Shown: positions 51,479 through 61,412, numbered from the stretch's first letter. The stretch: 64,000 nucleotides of DNA from an uncultured Novosphingobium sp. (GCA_946886075.1 CAMPHR010000001.1:124001-188000); one strand, 5' to 3'. Translations and numbers: made by a program. Notes: generated by a model not told the origin, from the letters alone.

Positions 51479-52216
51479 ATGAACTCCACCACTCCAGGCC
51501 AGCGCCATGTCTATCGCGATGGCGATGTCGAATTGATCGGCGAGATTTATCGTCCTTCGGGCCAGGCAAATGGCAGGGGGATGCTGGTCGTCCATGAAGC
51601 GGACGGGATCGGCGGCAATGTCCGCCGTCACTGCGCGATGCTGGCGGCGGATGGCTATGTCGTACTGGCGGCGGACATGCATGGCGGAGGCCGGGTGCTG
51701 CAGGGCGAGGAGATGTTTGCAGCGCTGGATCGGTTCAAGGATAACCCTTCCCTCATCCGCCAGCGGGTTCGGGCGGGATTTGACGAACTGCTGGCCGTTT
51801 CGGGCCTGGATGCGGCACGCTGCGCGGCGATCGGCTTTTGCTTTGGCGGCTTCACCGTGTTGGAGCTTGCGCGGTCAGGCGCGCCGGTCGCGGCGGTAGG
51901 CAGCTTCCATGGCCTCCTCACCACGAAGGAACCAGCGCAGCCCGACCGGACGATGGCGCGCATCGCGGTATTCACCGGTGATCGCGATCCGCTGGTACCG
52001 CCGGAAGATGTCGCCGCGTTCGAAGCCGAAATGCGGCAGGCGCAGGCCGATTGGCAGCTGACCAACTACGGCCCGGCCTTCCACAGCTTCACCAATGAAG
52101 ATGTCGGCTCGCTGGGCGACCCGCGCATGCGCTATGACCGCGCTGCGCATAGCTTGTCGTGGAAGGCGCTGAAGGACTTTCTGGACATCAGCCTTGCGCC
52201 TTCCCCGCCGGAATAA
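51479..52216 (+). CDS. Dienelactone hydrolase family protein
   Basis: 245-residue alpha/beta hydrolase. The catalytic Cys121 sits in GFCFGGFTVLELA, where serine hydrolases have Ser; GDRDPLVPPEDV supplies the Asp, AFHSFTNEDVG the His, and VVHEADGIGGNVRRH the activating Glu region, as in dienelactone hydrolases. ATG 51479 follows GGGAGA by eight bases. Family members open lactone rings in aromatic catabolism, but many have unknown substrates; no chlorocatechol genes are near. Confidence 0.88.
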   Translation: MNSTTPGQRHVYRDGDVELIGEIYRPSGQANGRGMLVVHEADGIGGNVRRHCAMLAADGYVVLAADMHGGGRVLQGEEMFAALDRFKDNPSLIRQRVRAGFDELLAVSGLDAARCAAIGFCFGGFTVLELARSGAPVAAVGSFHGLLTTKEPAQPDRTMARIAVFTGDRDPLVPPEDVAAFEAEMRQAQADWQLTNYGPAFHSFTNEDVGSLGDPRMRYDRAAHSLSWKALKDFLDISLAPSPPE

Positions 52217-52228
52217 GGGCGGTCGCGG

Positions 52229-52429
52229 TTACTGGTAGCCGCCTTCTTCCTCACGATGTTGGGCGGCGTCCTCTTGCGCCTCGGTCTGCTTGTCCTTGCC
52301 CTTCGACGCCGACTGCGATCCGCGCGCGTCATTGCCGCCGCCGCGCCCCGTTCCAGTGCTCCCGCTCGCGCCGTCGCCGCCCTTCTTCGTGATCGCCCCC
52401 GGATTACCGCCTGCACCTTTTTGAGCCAT
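52229..52429 (-). CDS. Small Gly-rich disordered protein
   Basis: 66 residues from ATG 52429, preceded by a perfect AAGGAGG at ideal distance, which argues for a real gene. The sequence (MAQKGAGGNPGAITKKGGDG, then Gly/Ser/Lys-rich, ending QHREEEGGYQ) has no hydrophobic segment and looks intrinsically disordered and hydrophilic, resembling KGG/stress-type small proteins. No family is recognised. It converges on the hydrolase gene, 12 bases apart. Confidence 0.65.
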   Translation of the reverse strand: MAQKGAGGNPGAITKKGGDGASGSTGTGRGGGNDARGSQSASKGKDKQTEAQEDAAQHREEEGGYQ

Positions 52430-52658
52430 GAGAACCTCCTTGCCCGGCGCCATGATGCGCCATGTCGGAAGGTGAAGCCTTTTGCTGAGGCCCGGTTCCA
52501 GAGATCGGAACGGCCGCCATCGCAGGTTAGCAAATGGTGCTGACGCTGCGGGATAAGCCCGCCGATCCATCCTTTACCGCAACCGAACAGTTGAGTACCA
52601 CTCTTCACCAAGAGGCAGGAGCGGACAGCATCGATGCCCGGCAGGAGAGTTGTGGCCA

Positions 52659-54272
52659 GTGGCAGGTAAGCATTTTGACATCATCATCGTCGGCGCGGGT
52701 TCGGCAGGCTGCGTACTGGCCAATCGCCTGACCGACGGCACGGGGTTGAACGTCCTGCTGGTAGAGGCGGGGCCTGCCGATAGCAGCCCACTGATCCACA
52801 TGCCCGGCTTCTTCGCCGCCATGTACCGGCCGGGAAAGTTCGCATGGGTCTATCCCACAGCGCCGCAGGTCCATGTCGATGGCCGCGTCATGCGCGACGT
52901 CCGGGGCAAGGTCCTGGGCGGGTCAAGCTCCACCAACGGCATGCTCTATTGTCGCGGGGCGGCGCAGGATTATGACGGCTGGGCAGCGATGGGGAACGAC
53001 GGGTGGAGCTATCGCGAGGTCCTGCCCTATTTCAAGCGTGCGGAAGATCATGCCTGTGGCGAGGACGCCTATCATGGCGTGGGAGGGCCGCTGCACGTCT
53101 TGCGCTCGCCTGTGAACAACCCGCTGACCCGGGCCTTCATCGAGGCGGCGGTCGAGGCGGGCCACCCCTATAATGAAGACATAAATGGCGCGCGCCGCGA
53201 AGGGTTCGGGCCGGCCGAATCCACCGTCTGGCGGGGGCGGCGCTGGAGCACGGCGTCCGCCTATCTGCGTCCGGCGCGGCGTCGGCCGAACCTCACCGTG
53301 ATGACCGGGGCGCACGTCACCCGCATCTTGCTCGACAAGGGGAAGGCGACCGGCATCGAACTGCGGCAGGGGAAGAACCGGCATGTCTTTTCCGCCGGAG
53401 AGGTGGTGCTATCGGCCGGGGCGTTCCAGTCTCCGCACCTGCTTCTGCTCTCCGGCATCGGCGATGGGGATCAACTGGCTTCTCACGGCATTGCGGTTCA
53501 TGCGGAGCTGAAAGGCGTGGGTCGCAATCTCCACGATCATGCCAGCATCACCGCCCATGCAACCTGCACCGCCCCATTGTCGCAGGCCAAGCTGCTGAGC
53601 CCCGTTCATGCGGGAAAGGAGCTGCTGCGCGGGGTCTTTGGCCGACGGGGCTTCATGGCGGAATGTTCGATCGAGGCTGTGGGCATGATCCGATCGGTGC
53701 CCGACCAAGCGGTGCCAGACATCAAATATCAGTTCGTGCCGATCCGGCTGGATCATATGACCGGCGACCCCATGCCCGAGCATGGCATGATCAACCGCAT
53801 GGAGCTGACCGTGCCTGAAAGCCGGGGCGCGTTGCGCCTCGCCTCGGCAGACCCATCAGCCTTGCCGATCCTGGACGCCAATTATCTGGGGGAGGAAGGG
53901 GACAGGAAGCGCCTGCGAGCGGCCTTGCGCACGGCGATCGACATTTATCGCCAACCCGCCTTCCAGCAATATGGCGTGAAGCCCGACATGCCCGTCCGCG
54001 ACATGGACGATGACGCGGCGCTGGACGCCTATATCCGCGCGACCCTTACCAACGATCATCACGCCGCCGGGACGTGCAAAATGGGCCAAGGTAACGAGGC
54101 GGTGGTCGGCGCCGATCTGCGGGTGCATGGGATCGATCGGTTGCGCGTAGTGGATGCCTCCATCATGCCGCAGGTGGTGTCCGGCAACACCAATGCGCCG
54201 ACGATCATGATTGCGGAGAAGGCATCAGACATGATCCTGGGCCGGGCGCCACTGCCCTCCGCGATGCTCTAA
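52659..54272 (+). CDS. GMC-family FAD oxidoreductase (choline/alcohol dehydrogenase-like)
   Basis: 537 residues. N-terminal FAD motif [18 protein letters not shown] with VEAGP; GMC signature 1 around [20 protein letters not shown]; signature 2 [17 protein letters not shown]; the active-site region [12 protein letters not shown] and [19 protein letters not shown] 52659 is chosen because GGAGAG lies nine bases upstream; a TTG at 52650 would be too close. Likely a membrane-linked or cytoplasmic dehydrogenase of alcohols such as choline or polyethylene glycol; substrate not set. Confidence 0.9.
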   Translation: MAGKHFDIIIVGAGSAGCVLANRLTDGTGLNVLLVEAGPADSSPLIHMPGFFAAMYRPGKFAWVYPTAPQVHVDGRVMRDVRGKVLGGSSSTNGMLYCRGAAQDYDGWAAMGNDGWSYREVLPYFKRAEDHACGEDAYHGVGGPLHVLRSPVNNPLTRAFIEAAVEAGHPYNEDINGARREGFGPAESTVWRGRRWSTASAYLRPARRRPNLTVMTGAHVTRILLDKGKATGIELRQGKNRHVFSAGEVVLSAGAFQSPHLLLLSGIGDGDQLASHGIAVHAELKGVGRNLHDHASITAHATCTAPLSQAKLLSPVHAGKELLRGVFGRRGFMAECSIEAVGMIRSVPDQAVPDIKYQFVPIRLDHMTGDPMPEHGMINRMELTVPESRGALRLASADPSALPILDANYLGEEGDRKRLRAALRTAIDIYRQPAFQQYGVKPDMPVRDMDDDAALDAYIRATLTNDHHAAGTCKMGQGNEAVVGADLRVHGIDRLRVVDASIMPQVVSGNTNAPTIMIAEKASDMILGRAPLPSAML

Positions 54273-54290
54273 ACTTTCATAACCGCCCGA

Positions 54291-54977
54291 TTATGTATCA
54301 TGCGGGACATAGTCGAAGCCGGTGACATCAGCATCCCGCTGCAGCGTCAGAGTGAGCATCTCCATCCTCTCCTGACTGTCATCCGTGACCGTCGTGCTGA
54401 ATTCCAGATAGTCGTCCTTCATCTGCTGGCGGATCGATGCGGGGCGCAGATGAGCGTCCGTCAGTAGGGTGCGGAAAGCTGTCTGCGACACCAGCGCAGC
54501 GCGGCTATATCGTACCTTGATCAGCGCATGCCGCCGTTGCGGCAGGAAGCGGTCGGATATGTTCACCGCGGTCAGAACAAGCAAGGTCGCCACCGTTCCC
54601 CCGATCGCCAGGCTGTAGAAGCCCACCCCGAACAATATGCCAAGCGATGATGTCGACCAGAGCGAGGCGGCGGTGGTGAGGCCCCGGACATTGAACCCTT
54701 CGCGAAATATCACGCCGCCGCACAGAAAGCCGATGCCTGTCAGCACGCCGTGCGCCATACGGACGGGGTCGATCCTGATGATGTCGTCCGGCGTATCGCT
54801 GAGCCAGCGGACCTGATGCACCGCCGCAAGCATCAGCAGAGCGCAGGACAGGCTGACCAGGATGTGCGTGCGAAAACCGGCCGGGCTGGAACGATATTCC
54901 CGCTCAGCGCCGACGATGCCCCCGGCGAGGATCGAGCCAAGGATCGGCAGCGCAAGATCGAGGTCGAACAGGTTCAT
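54291..54977 (-). CDS. MgtC/SapB family membrane protein
   Basis: 228 residues. Four to five membrane helices: LPILGSILAGGIVGAEREY contains the conserved GxxxGxERE, followed by RTHILVSLSCALLML, VLTGIGFLCGGVIFREG and LTTAASLWSTSSLGILFGVG. A soluble tail of about 75 residues follows (ACT-like in some members). Family members help growth at low magnesium or in acid and can modulate ATP synthase in pathogens. Converges on the GMC gene. Confidence 0.9.
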   Translation of the reverse strand: MNLFDLDLALPILGSILAGGIVGAEREYRSSPAGFRTHILVSLSCALLMLAAVHQVRWLSDTPDDIIRIDPVRMAHGVLTGIGFLCGGVIFREGFNVRGLTTAASLWSTSSLGILFGVGFYSLAIGGTVATLLVLTAVNISDRFLPQRRHALIKVRYSRAALVSQTAFRTLLTDAHLRPASIRQQMKDDYLEFSTTVTDDSQERMEMLTLTLQRDADVTGFDYVPHDT

Positions 54978-55070
54978 CTTATGCGTTCAGGGTGAAACGG
55001 CGGCGGGGTGAAACAGCGGCGCGTGGCAGCGGCGCGCCTCGACAGATGGCCGCCGGCCGCTGCTATCGGA

Positions 55071-55679
55071 TCATTTATCGGTTGTTGCCTCCAGCTCGCG
55101 GGCCATCTTCAAATGACCTTCGACCACGGGTGCGATCTCGCCCGCCACCGCCTTGAGCTCCGCGTGGGTGCCGCCCGATGCATAGGATCGCATCAGCGCC
55201 AGCGCGTCCTCATGAGCGTCCACCTGGCCATCGACATATTCCTCATCGAATGCGGCGCCCTTCTTCTGCCGCAGCTCGTCCAGATCCTCCTTCTGGTCGG
55301 CGGTCAGGGCCGGGTCAGGCATCACAGCCGGGCGGGACTTGCCCGCAGCGGCCTTGATCTTCGCCGTGGAGTCCGTGTGCGCCTTGATCATCTGCTGGGC
55401 AAAGGCCTTGACCTCCGGTGATGCGGCGTTCGTCGCAGCCAGCTTTGCAGCGGCAATCTCAAAGGCGTCGCTCTTGGCGGCCAGGTTGACGAAATCCTGC
55501 GCGTTCGGCGCGGGCTTCAGCGAGCTCAGCGCGTTTTCCGTCGCGTTCTCGATGCGATCGCCCGCACGTTCGGCGCTGTTGGAGGCGGAATCCAGCGCAT
55601 CGGCCGTCCGTTGTTCGCTCGCCTGGTTACAAGCCGCGAGCGTCAGCCCCGCGCCAAGGATCATCAATGTGACACGCAT
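55071..55679 (-). CDS. DUF4142 lipoprotein
   Basis: 202 residues. Lipobox LTLAAC (Cys17). A Ser/Ala/Glu-rich linker with helical repeats (SASNSAERAGDRIENATENAL) is followed by the ferritin-like DUF4142 domain: DFVNLAAKSDAFEIAAAKLAAT, VKAFAQQMIKAHTDSTAKIK, DEEYVDGQVDAHEDALALM. His residues in helices 2 and 3 are the conserved ones. Periplasmic, function unknown; often stress-induced. Separate from mgtC by 93 bases on the same strand. Confidence 0.88.
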   Translation of the reverse strand: MRVTLMILGAGLTLAACNQASEQRTADALDSASNSAERAGDRIENATENALSSLKPAPNAQDFVNLAAKSDAFEIAAAKLAATNAASPEVKAFAQQMIKAHTDSTAKIKAAAGKSRPAVMPDPALTADQKEDLDELRQKKGAAFDEEYVDGQVDAHEDALALMRSYASGGTHAELKAVAGEIAPVVEGHLKMARELEATTDK

Positions 55680-55804
55680 CTTCGTCTCCCTGTTTTCAAT
55701 CTCGCAAACGCTCCTTTGCTGAAGCCGTTCCCTGGGCCGCTCGCCCTGGGAAGCAGGAATGCGCCGGATCGACGCCCGGTCCTTCCATCGCTATGGGTCC
55801 AGCG

Positions 55805-56500
55805 ATGAGCCGCGAAAATCTTGAATGTTCCTCTGCGGAGGCGGACGCGTCGTCGCCCGTGCCCCGCGCCGTCGGACGGCCACGCCGCCTGACCCTGGCG
55901 CAAATCCTCGATGCGGCGATAGACATGGGCCTCGATGGCCTCAGGATCGCGGCGCTCGCCGATCGGCTGGGCGTCCGCCCGGCGGTGCTGTACACTTATG
56001 TCACCGGCCGCAAGGAGTTGGTCCGGCTGGCGGCGCAGCGCGCTTCGGGCGCCGCCGCCTTCCCGGAGGATAATGGTCAGCCGTGGCAGGAATATGCCAC
56101 CCAATATGCCGAAGCGCTGCACAAGCTGGTCGAGGAAGGGCAGCTTGTTTCCACGCTGGTCAGCGGCAATCTGGGCCCAGCGGTGGAGATCGACAGTTCG
56201 GAACAATGGCTGCAGGCCATGCTGGCGCGCGGCTTCGACCTGCCGGATGCGCTGGACCTGCTGCGCTCGATCGACCTTGTCGTGTTGGGCGGCGCGTTCC
56301 TGTCATCCTATGCCCGCGCCGTGGCGGGCGGCGAGGCGGAATATCGCGACGCCGTGCGCGCGTCGATCCGGCAGCGTTCTGCCGAAGATGTGCCGGTCAT
56401 CGCGGCGCATCCCGACCGCTATGCCGACACAGCCCTTCCCCAATGGCGCACCACGCTGGCGCTGGTTCTCGCCGGAGTGGCCACCTGTCGCGGCGAATAG
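55805..56500 (+). CDS. TetR-family transcriptional regulator
   Basis: 231 residues. RAVGRPRRLTLAQILDAAIDMGLDGLRIAALADRLGVRPAVLYTYVTGRKELVRLAA is a TetR HTH of the same subtype as the regulator at 17733-18347 (shared VGRPRRLTL opening and YxYVxGRxxL). ATG 55805 is used; an in-frame ATG at 55793 is possible. Located 102 bases before the oxygenase-like gene on the same strand, which may be its target. Confidence 0.86.
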   Translation: MSRENLECSSAEADASSPVPRAVGRPRRLTLAQILDAAIDMGLDGLRIAALADRLGVRPAVLYTYVTGRKELVRLAAQRASGAAAFPEDNGQPWQEYATQYAEALHKLVEEGQLVSTLVSGNLGPAVEIDSSEQWLQAMLARGFDLPDALDLLRSIDLVVLGGAFLSSYARAVAGGEAEYRDAVRASIRQRSAEDVPVIAAHPDRYADTALPQWRTTLALVLAGVATCRGE

Positions 56501-56602
56501 TCGAATATATTTTCGGAAATTATTGCGAGCTGGACGGAGATGGGATATTCCCATCTTCGAGCCCGCCGTCACGCGTGGGGAATTTCATGCTGGAGAGAGC
56601 AT

Positions 56603-57664
56603 ATGCCTGCCGATGTCGCTTCCACTTTCCTGCCCGTCGCGCCGCCCAGAATAGTCGATAGCCTCTATACCGAAGACCAGCATCAGCGGGTATTGGACGT
56701 CATCCGCCGCGAAGGCCCATGGTCGCTGATCCTCGCGCAATATTTCGCCTCGCCAGAGGAAGTGATCGCGACTTCGACCGGCTCTATCCCGGAAGGTTTT
56801 ACGCCGACCTGGGACATGTTCATGAACCCGGTGTTCCGCGGCTACATCGCCGACAACGGCGTCAACCGTTATCCGGAACTGGACGACTGCTTCTATAACA
56901 AGAAGTTTCTCGACATGGCGCGCAGCTATTGGAACACGCCCTATATCGAATGCGACCAGTTGATGTTCAATCTTCAGGGACCCAGCTCGGCGGGCGGGTC
57001 TCCGCATGTCGATGGCACGCACTTTCGCGGCCTATACGAAGTCAACTGCCCGATCTGGCTGCTGAACATCATGGCCAAGTCCGGGCTGTTCAAGCGCTGG
57101 CAGGCGAAGAAGGCGCAGGTCATCGCCTGGTATTATCAGGGGCCGATCGGCGGCGGCTTCCATTATTGGCCGAATGGGCCGCAAAATGATCCGGTCTGCC
57201 TGGAAGCGCCGATGTGGGGCGACGGCGTCGTGGTCGAAAATGAAATGATGTTCCACACGGCGCAGGGCTGCGGTCCTGTGGATCAGCGCAAACCCGCAGG
57301 TCTTGCGATCAACTCGACCATTTCGGCCGATCCCGGCGTCGCTGGCGGCTGGCGGATCATGACCGGCGACGATGTCGTAGCGAAGATTCCGGAGCAGGAA
57401 TTCCGCCTGCTGCTCCACTGGAACGCGCAGGTTTACACCGACCTCAACGACCTGCGCATTTCGCGCGATCATAGCGACGACATCACGACCGACATGGCGT
57501 TCGAGATTTTCGTGAAGGACCTGCGTGCGCGCGGCGAAATCTTTGAAATGCCCAGCGATCCGCTGCATGACACCAACTTCATCGCCTTGCTGACCCGCGT
57601 CTATGATGTGGGAAGGCCCAAGGGCGTGCCAGAAGATCCGGTCGAGCCACGTCTGGTCGCCTGA
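56603..57664 (+). CDS. Putative Fe(II)/2-oxoglutarate-type oxygenase-like protein, unrecognised family
   Basis: 353 residues, no signal peptide. GSPHVDGTHFRG contains an H-x-D pair, and ENEMMFHTAQGCG a distal His with aromatic neighbours about 88 residues later, the spacing expected of a double-stranded beta-helix iron oxygenase. AGLAINSTIS and the RLLLHWNAQVYTDL strand follow. This reading is by motif only; the exact family is not recognised. GGAGAG precedes the ATG. Preceded by tetR, followed by a convergent LysR gene. Confidence 0.55.
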   Translation: MPADVASTFLPVAPPRIVDSLYTEDQHQRVLDVIRREGPWSLILAQYFASPEEVIATSTGSIPEGFTPTWDMFMNPVFRGYIADNGVNRYPELDDCFYNKKFLDMARSYWNTPYIECDQLMFNLQGPSSAGGSPHVDGTHFRGLYEVNCPIWLLNIMAKSGLFKRWQAKKAQVIAWYYQGPIGGGFHYWPNGPQNDPVCLEAPMWGDGVVVENEMMFHTAQGCGPVDQRKPAGLAINSTISADPGVAGGWRIMTGDDVVAKIPEQEFRLLLHWNAQVYTDLNDLRISRDHSDDITTDMAFEIFVKDLRARGEIFEMPSDPLHDTNFIALLTRVYDVGRPKGVPEDPVEPRLVA

Positions 57665-57688
57665 CATATCTGACTTTGCCGGGGCGCT

Positions 57689-58585
57689 TCAGTCAGTGGG
57701 AGCGTCCCGGCCCAGCAAAGCTTCCGCCCTTTCCCGCAGCATCTCTGACACAGCGATGATGCGGGCGAGCTTCGCCATCTCCGGGTGCGTGACCAGCCAA
57801 AAGGAGCGCGCAATCTCCACCTCTTCGGGGAACAGGCGGACCAGCTTTTCATCTTCCGCCACGATGAAGTCCGGCAGCACGCCGATCCCCGCGCCATCCA
57901 ATATCAGCTGGCGCTGCATCCCGATGCTGCTCGACCGGAGCGACGCTTCCAGCCCGGCATAGACCTCGTCCAGATAGTCGAGCTCCGGCGAATAAAGGAA
58001 TTCGGGCACATAGCCGATCAGCACATGCTCGTGCAGCCGATCGCGCGACACTGGAGCGCCGCGCCCCTCTAGATAGCCGGGCGAGGCATAGAGGTGCAGC
58101 TTGTAATCGGCGAGCTTGCGCACCGCCAGATGCCCTCGCTGCGGCCGCGCCAGCATCACTGCCATATCCGCTTCCCGCTTCGACGGATTGAGGAATCCCG
58201 ACGCGGTAATGACGTCCAGCCGGATGCCGGGATGGCGCGCATGAAATTGCGGGATCGCAGGAGCCAGGACCCACCGGCCAAAACCCTCCGCCACCGACAG
58301 CCGCACTTGTCCGTTCAGGCTATGCCGCTCCCCCTTCACATCCACGATGGCCGACATCGCCGCGCTTTCGATGCTTTCGGCATGGCGGAGCAAGGCCGCG
58401 CCATGTTCCGTCAGCGCCCTTTCCGCGCCGCTCTGTTCGAACAGTTGCGCGTCCAACGCCTGCGACAATCGCCCCAAGCGCCGGGAAATCGTCGTGGCGT
58501 CGATGCCGAGCGCGCGCGCCGCAGGAGCCACTCGCTTCAACCGTGCGACCGTCAGGAATATGCGCAAATCGTCCCAATCGAACAT
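57689..58585 (-). CDS. LysR-family regulator, probable controller of the valine operon
   Basis: 298 residues from ATG 58585. HTH: DDLRIFLTVARLKRVAPAARALGIDATTISRRLGRLSQALDAQLFEQ. The effector domain starts VRLSVAEGFGRWVLAPAI. The 104-bp divergent gap to mmsA holds a TTATC-N12-GATAA dyad (58643-58664), suiting a LysR site. Control of mmsA-acd-mmsB by valine intermediates is inferred. Confidence 0.88.
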   Translation of the reverse strand: MFDWDDLRIFLTVARLKRVAPAARALGIDATTISRRLGRLSQALDAQLFEQSGAERALTEHGAALLRHAESIESAAMSAIVDVKGERHSLNGQVRLSVAEGFGRWVLAPAIPQFHARHPGIRLDVITASGFLNPSKREADMAVMLARPQRGHLAVRKLADYKLHLYASPGYLEGRGAPVSRDRLHEHVLIGYVPEFLYSPELDYLDEVYAGLEASLRSSSIGMQRQLILDGAGIGVLPDFIVAEDEKLVRLFPEEVEIARSFWLVTHPEMAKLARIIAVSEMLRERAEALLGRDAPTD

Positions 58586-58642
58586 CGGCCACACCCATGC
58601 AAAAATGCAGATCAACTCTGCAACAAAGGGGAATTGAATGCA

Positions 58643-58664
58643 TTATCGCCTTTCGGCATGATAA
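58643..58664. promoter_or_regulatory. Candidate LysR-type binding site before mmsA
   Basis: TTATC and GATAA arms separated by 12 bases lie 26 bases before the mmsA start, in the LysR/mmsA divergent region. The position is close to the start codon, so it would more likely repress than activate mmsA. Short dyads arise by chance. Confidence 0.3.
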
Positions 58665-58689
58665 GGCAAATCTTGAGCGAGAGGATGCC

Positions 58690-60186
58690 ATGCGCGATAT
58701 TTCCCACAAGCTTGCCTTCGCCCATGACGGCGAAGCGGCGCGCTACAGTGACGTGTTCAATCCCAATGACGGGCAGGTGCAGGCCCGCGTCGCGCTCGGC
58801 GACCGTGCCCTGCTCGACCGCGCGGTGGAGGCGGCAAAGGCCGCGCAGCCCGCCTGGGCGGCGGTCAATCCGCAGCGGCGCGCCCGTGTAATGTTCAACT
58901 TCAAGGCGCTGGTCGAACAGCATATGGACGAACTCGCCCATCTGCTCTCGTCCGAACATGGGAAGGTGATCGCGGACTCGCGCGGCGACATCCAGCGCGG
59001 GTTGGAAGTCATCGAATTTTGCTGCGGCATCCCCCATGCGCTGAAAGGGGAATATACCCAGGGCGCAGGGCCGGGCATCGACGTCTATTCCATGCGCCAG
59101 CCGATCGGCATCGGCGCGGGCATCACACCCTTCAACTTCCCCGCCATGATCCCGCTGTGGATGTCGGGCGTCGCCATCGCGACGGGCAACGCCTTCATCC
59201 TCAAGCCCTCGGAGCGCGACCCTTCGGTCCCGGTGCGCCTGGCCGAACTCTTCCTGGAAGCGGGTCTGCCCGAAGGTATCCTGCAGGTCGTGCAGGGCGA
59301 CAAGGAAATGGTCGACGCCATCCTCGATCATCCCGACATCGGCGCGATCAGCTTCGTCGGCTCCTCCGACATCGCTCACTATGTCTACAAGCGCGGCGTC
59401 GATAACGGAAAGCGCGTGCAGGCGATGGGCGGCGCGAAGAACCATGGCATCGTCATGCCCGATGCCGATCTGGACCAGGTCGTCAACGACCTTTCGGGCG
59501 CGGCCTTCGGATCAGCAGGCGAACGCTGCATGGCGCTGCCCGTCGTGGTGCCGGTGGGCGAAAAGACCGCCATCGCCCTTCGCGAAAAGCTGATCCCGGC
59601 CATCCAGGCGCTGCGCGTCGGCGTCTCGACCGATCCCGAAGCCCATTATGGCCCGGTGTTCAACGCCGCGCACAAAGCGAAGATCGAGAATTATATCCAG
59701 ATGGGTATCGATGAGGGCGCCGAGCTGGTGGTCGATGGCCGCGGCTTCACCCTGCAAGGGCATGAGCAGGGCTTCTTCGTCGGCCCCACGCTGTTTGATC
59801 AGGTCAAGCCCAGCATGCGGACCTACCAGGAAGAGATTTTCGGCCCCGTCCTGCAAATGGTGCGCGCGGAAAGCTTCGAGGATGCGCTCGCCCTGCCCAG
59901 CCAGCATCAATATGGCAATGGCGTCGCGATCTTCACCCGCAACGGCCATGCCGCGCGCGAGTTCGCCGCGCGGGTGAATGTCGGCATGGTCGGCATCAAC
60001 GTGCCGATCCCCGTGCCGGTCGCTTATCACACATTCGGCGGCTGGAAGCGATCCGCCTTTGGAGACACCAACCAGCACGGCATGGAGGGCGTCAAATTCT
60101 GGACCAAGGTGAAGACCATCACCCAGCGCTGGCCCGATGGCGGCGCGTCCGGCGACAGCGCCTTCGTCATCCCGACCATGGGGTGA
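58690..60186 (+). CDS. mmsA: MmsA, CoA-acylating methylmalonate-semialdehyde dehydrogenase
   Basis: 498 residues, the family length. Oxidises methylmalonate semialdehyde to propionyl-CoA in valine and inositol breakdown. GITPFNFPAMIPLWMSGVAIATGNAFILKPSERDPS is the NAD-binding/oxyanion region; Cys280 in GSAGERCMALPVVV is the nucleophile. The Glu of ordinary aldehyde dehydrogenases is replaced in the AMGGAKNHGIVMPDAD region, as usual for CoA-acylating members. First gene of mmsA-acd-mmsB. Confidence 0.95.
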   Translation: MRDISHKLAFAHDGEAARYSDVFNPNDGQVQARVALGDRALLDRAVEAAKAAQPAWAAVNPQRRARVMFNFKALVEQHMDELAHLLSSEHGKVIADSRGDIQRGLEVIEFCCGIPHALKGEYTQGAGPGIDVYSMRQPIGIGAGITPFNFPAMIPLWMSGVAIATGNAFILKPSERDPSVPVRLAELFLEAGLPEGILQVVQGDKEMVDAILDHPDIGAISFVGSSDIAHYVYKRGVDNGKRVQAMGGAKNHGIVMPDADLDQVVNDLSGAAFGSAGERCMALPVVVPVGEKTAIALREKLIPAIQALRVGVSTDPEAHYGPVFNAAHKAKIENYIQMGIDEGAELVVDGRGFTLQGHEQGFFVGPTLFDQVKPSMRTYQEEIFGPVLQMVRAESFEDALALPSQHQYGNGVAIFTRNGHAAREFAARVNVGMVGINVPIPVPVAYHTFGGWKRSAFGDTNQHGMEGVKFWTKVKTITQRWPDGGASGDSAFVIPTMG

Positions 60187-60254
60187 CAGCCGCGCGGGGA
60201 GAGCGCATGCTCTCCCGCAAAAGCCAGCGGCGCGCCATCGCCGCGACAGGATGC

Positions 60255-61400
60255 ATGATGACCCAGTTCGACCTTACCGACGACCAACGCCAGATACAGG
60301 AGATGGCCCGGCGCTTCACCGACGACGCGATCACGCCGCATGCGGCCGAATGGGATGAAAAGCACATCTTTCCCCGCGACACGATTCGCGCGGCGGCGGA
60401 GCTGGGCTTTGGCGGCATCTATGTGTCGGAAGCATCGGGCGGCATCGGGCTCGGGCGGCTGGAATCCGCGCTGATCATGGAAGCCATGGCTTATGGCTGC
60501 CCCTCCACCAGCGCCTTCATATCGATCCACAACATGGCCGCCTGGATGATCGACCGCTTCGGCGCGCAGCCGGTAAAGGACAAATATCTCCCTTCCATGG
60601 TGCCGATGGAGCGGATGGGCAGCTATTGCCTGACCGAAGCGGGATCGGGATCGGACGCGGCCGCACTCAAGACGCGCGCGGTGAAGGACGGCAGCGACTA
60701 TCTCGTCACCGGCTCCAAGCAGTTCATTTCCGGCGGCGGCGAAAACGACATCTATGTCACCATGGTCCGCACGGGCGAGGATGGCCCCAAGGGCATAAGC
60801 TGCCTCGTCATCGAAAAGGACATGCCCGGCGTCAGCTTCGGCGCGCAGGAACGCAAGCTCGGCTGGCATTCGCAGCCCACCGCGCAGGTCAATTTCGACA
60901 ATGTCCGCGTGCCTGCGGAGAATCTGTTGGGCGCGGAGGGCGAAGGCTTCCGCATCGCCATGATGGGCCTTGACGGGGGCCGCCTCAACATCGGCGCCTG
61001 TTCGCTGGGCGGAGCGCAGCGCTGCCTCGACGAAGCGATCGCCTACACCAAGGACCGCAAGCAGTTCGGCCAGGCCATCGCCGACTTTCAGAACACGCAA
61101 TTCACCCTCGCCGACATGGAAACCGAACTTCAGGCCGCCCGCGCCCTCCTCTACATGGCCGCAGTCAAGGTGACGGAGAACGCGCCCGACAAGACCCGCT
61201 TCGCCGCCATGGCCAAGCGGCTCGCCACCGATGCTGGGTCCGCCATCGCCGACCGCGCGCTGCAATTGCATGGCGGCTACGGCTATCTGATGGACTATCC
61301 GATCGAGCGCTTCTGGCGCGACCTGCGCGTGCATTCGATCCTTGAGGGCACAAACCAGGTGATGCGCATGATCGTCGCCCGCGACCTGCTGCGCCCATGA
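60255..61400 (+). CDS. Isobutyryl-CoA dehydrogenase-like acyl-CoA dehydrogenase
   Basis: 381 residues (ATG 60258 also possible). YCLTEAGSGSDAAALKTRA and GGRLNIGACSLGGAQRCLDEAIAYTKDRKQFG are acyl-CoA dehydrogenase signatures; LQLHGGYGYLMDYPIERFWRDLRVHSILEGTNQVMRMIVARDLL contains the C-terminal Glu region for short-chain members. Position between mmsA and mmsB makes isobutyryl-CoA the likely substrate, giving methacrylyl-CoA in valine catabolism. FAD enzyme feeding electron-transfer flavoprotein. Confidence 0.9.
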   Translation: MMTQFDLTDDQRQIQEMARRFTDDAITPHAAEWDEKHIFPRDTIRAAAELGFGGIYVSEASGGIGLGRLESALIMEAMAYGCPSTSAFISIHNMAAWMIDRFGAQPVKDKYLPSMVPMERMGSYCLTEAGSGSDAAALKTRAVKDGSDYLVTGSKQFISGGGENDIYVTMVRTGEDGPKGISCLVIEKDMPGVSFGAQERKLGWHSQPTAQVNFDNVRVPAENLLGAEGEGFRIAMMGLDGGRLNIGACSLGGAQRCLDEAIAYTKDRKQFGQAIADFQNTQFTLADMETELQAARALLYMAAVKVTENAPDKTRFAAMAKRLATDAGSAIADRALQLHGGYGYLMDYPIERFWRDLRVHSILEGTNQVMRMIVARDLLRP

Positions 61401-61412
61401 AGAGAGGACCAT

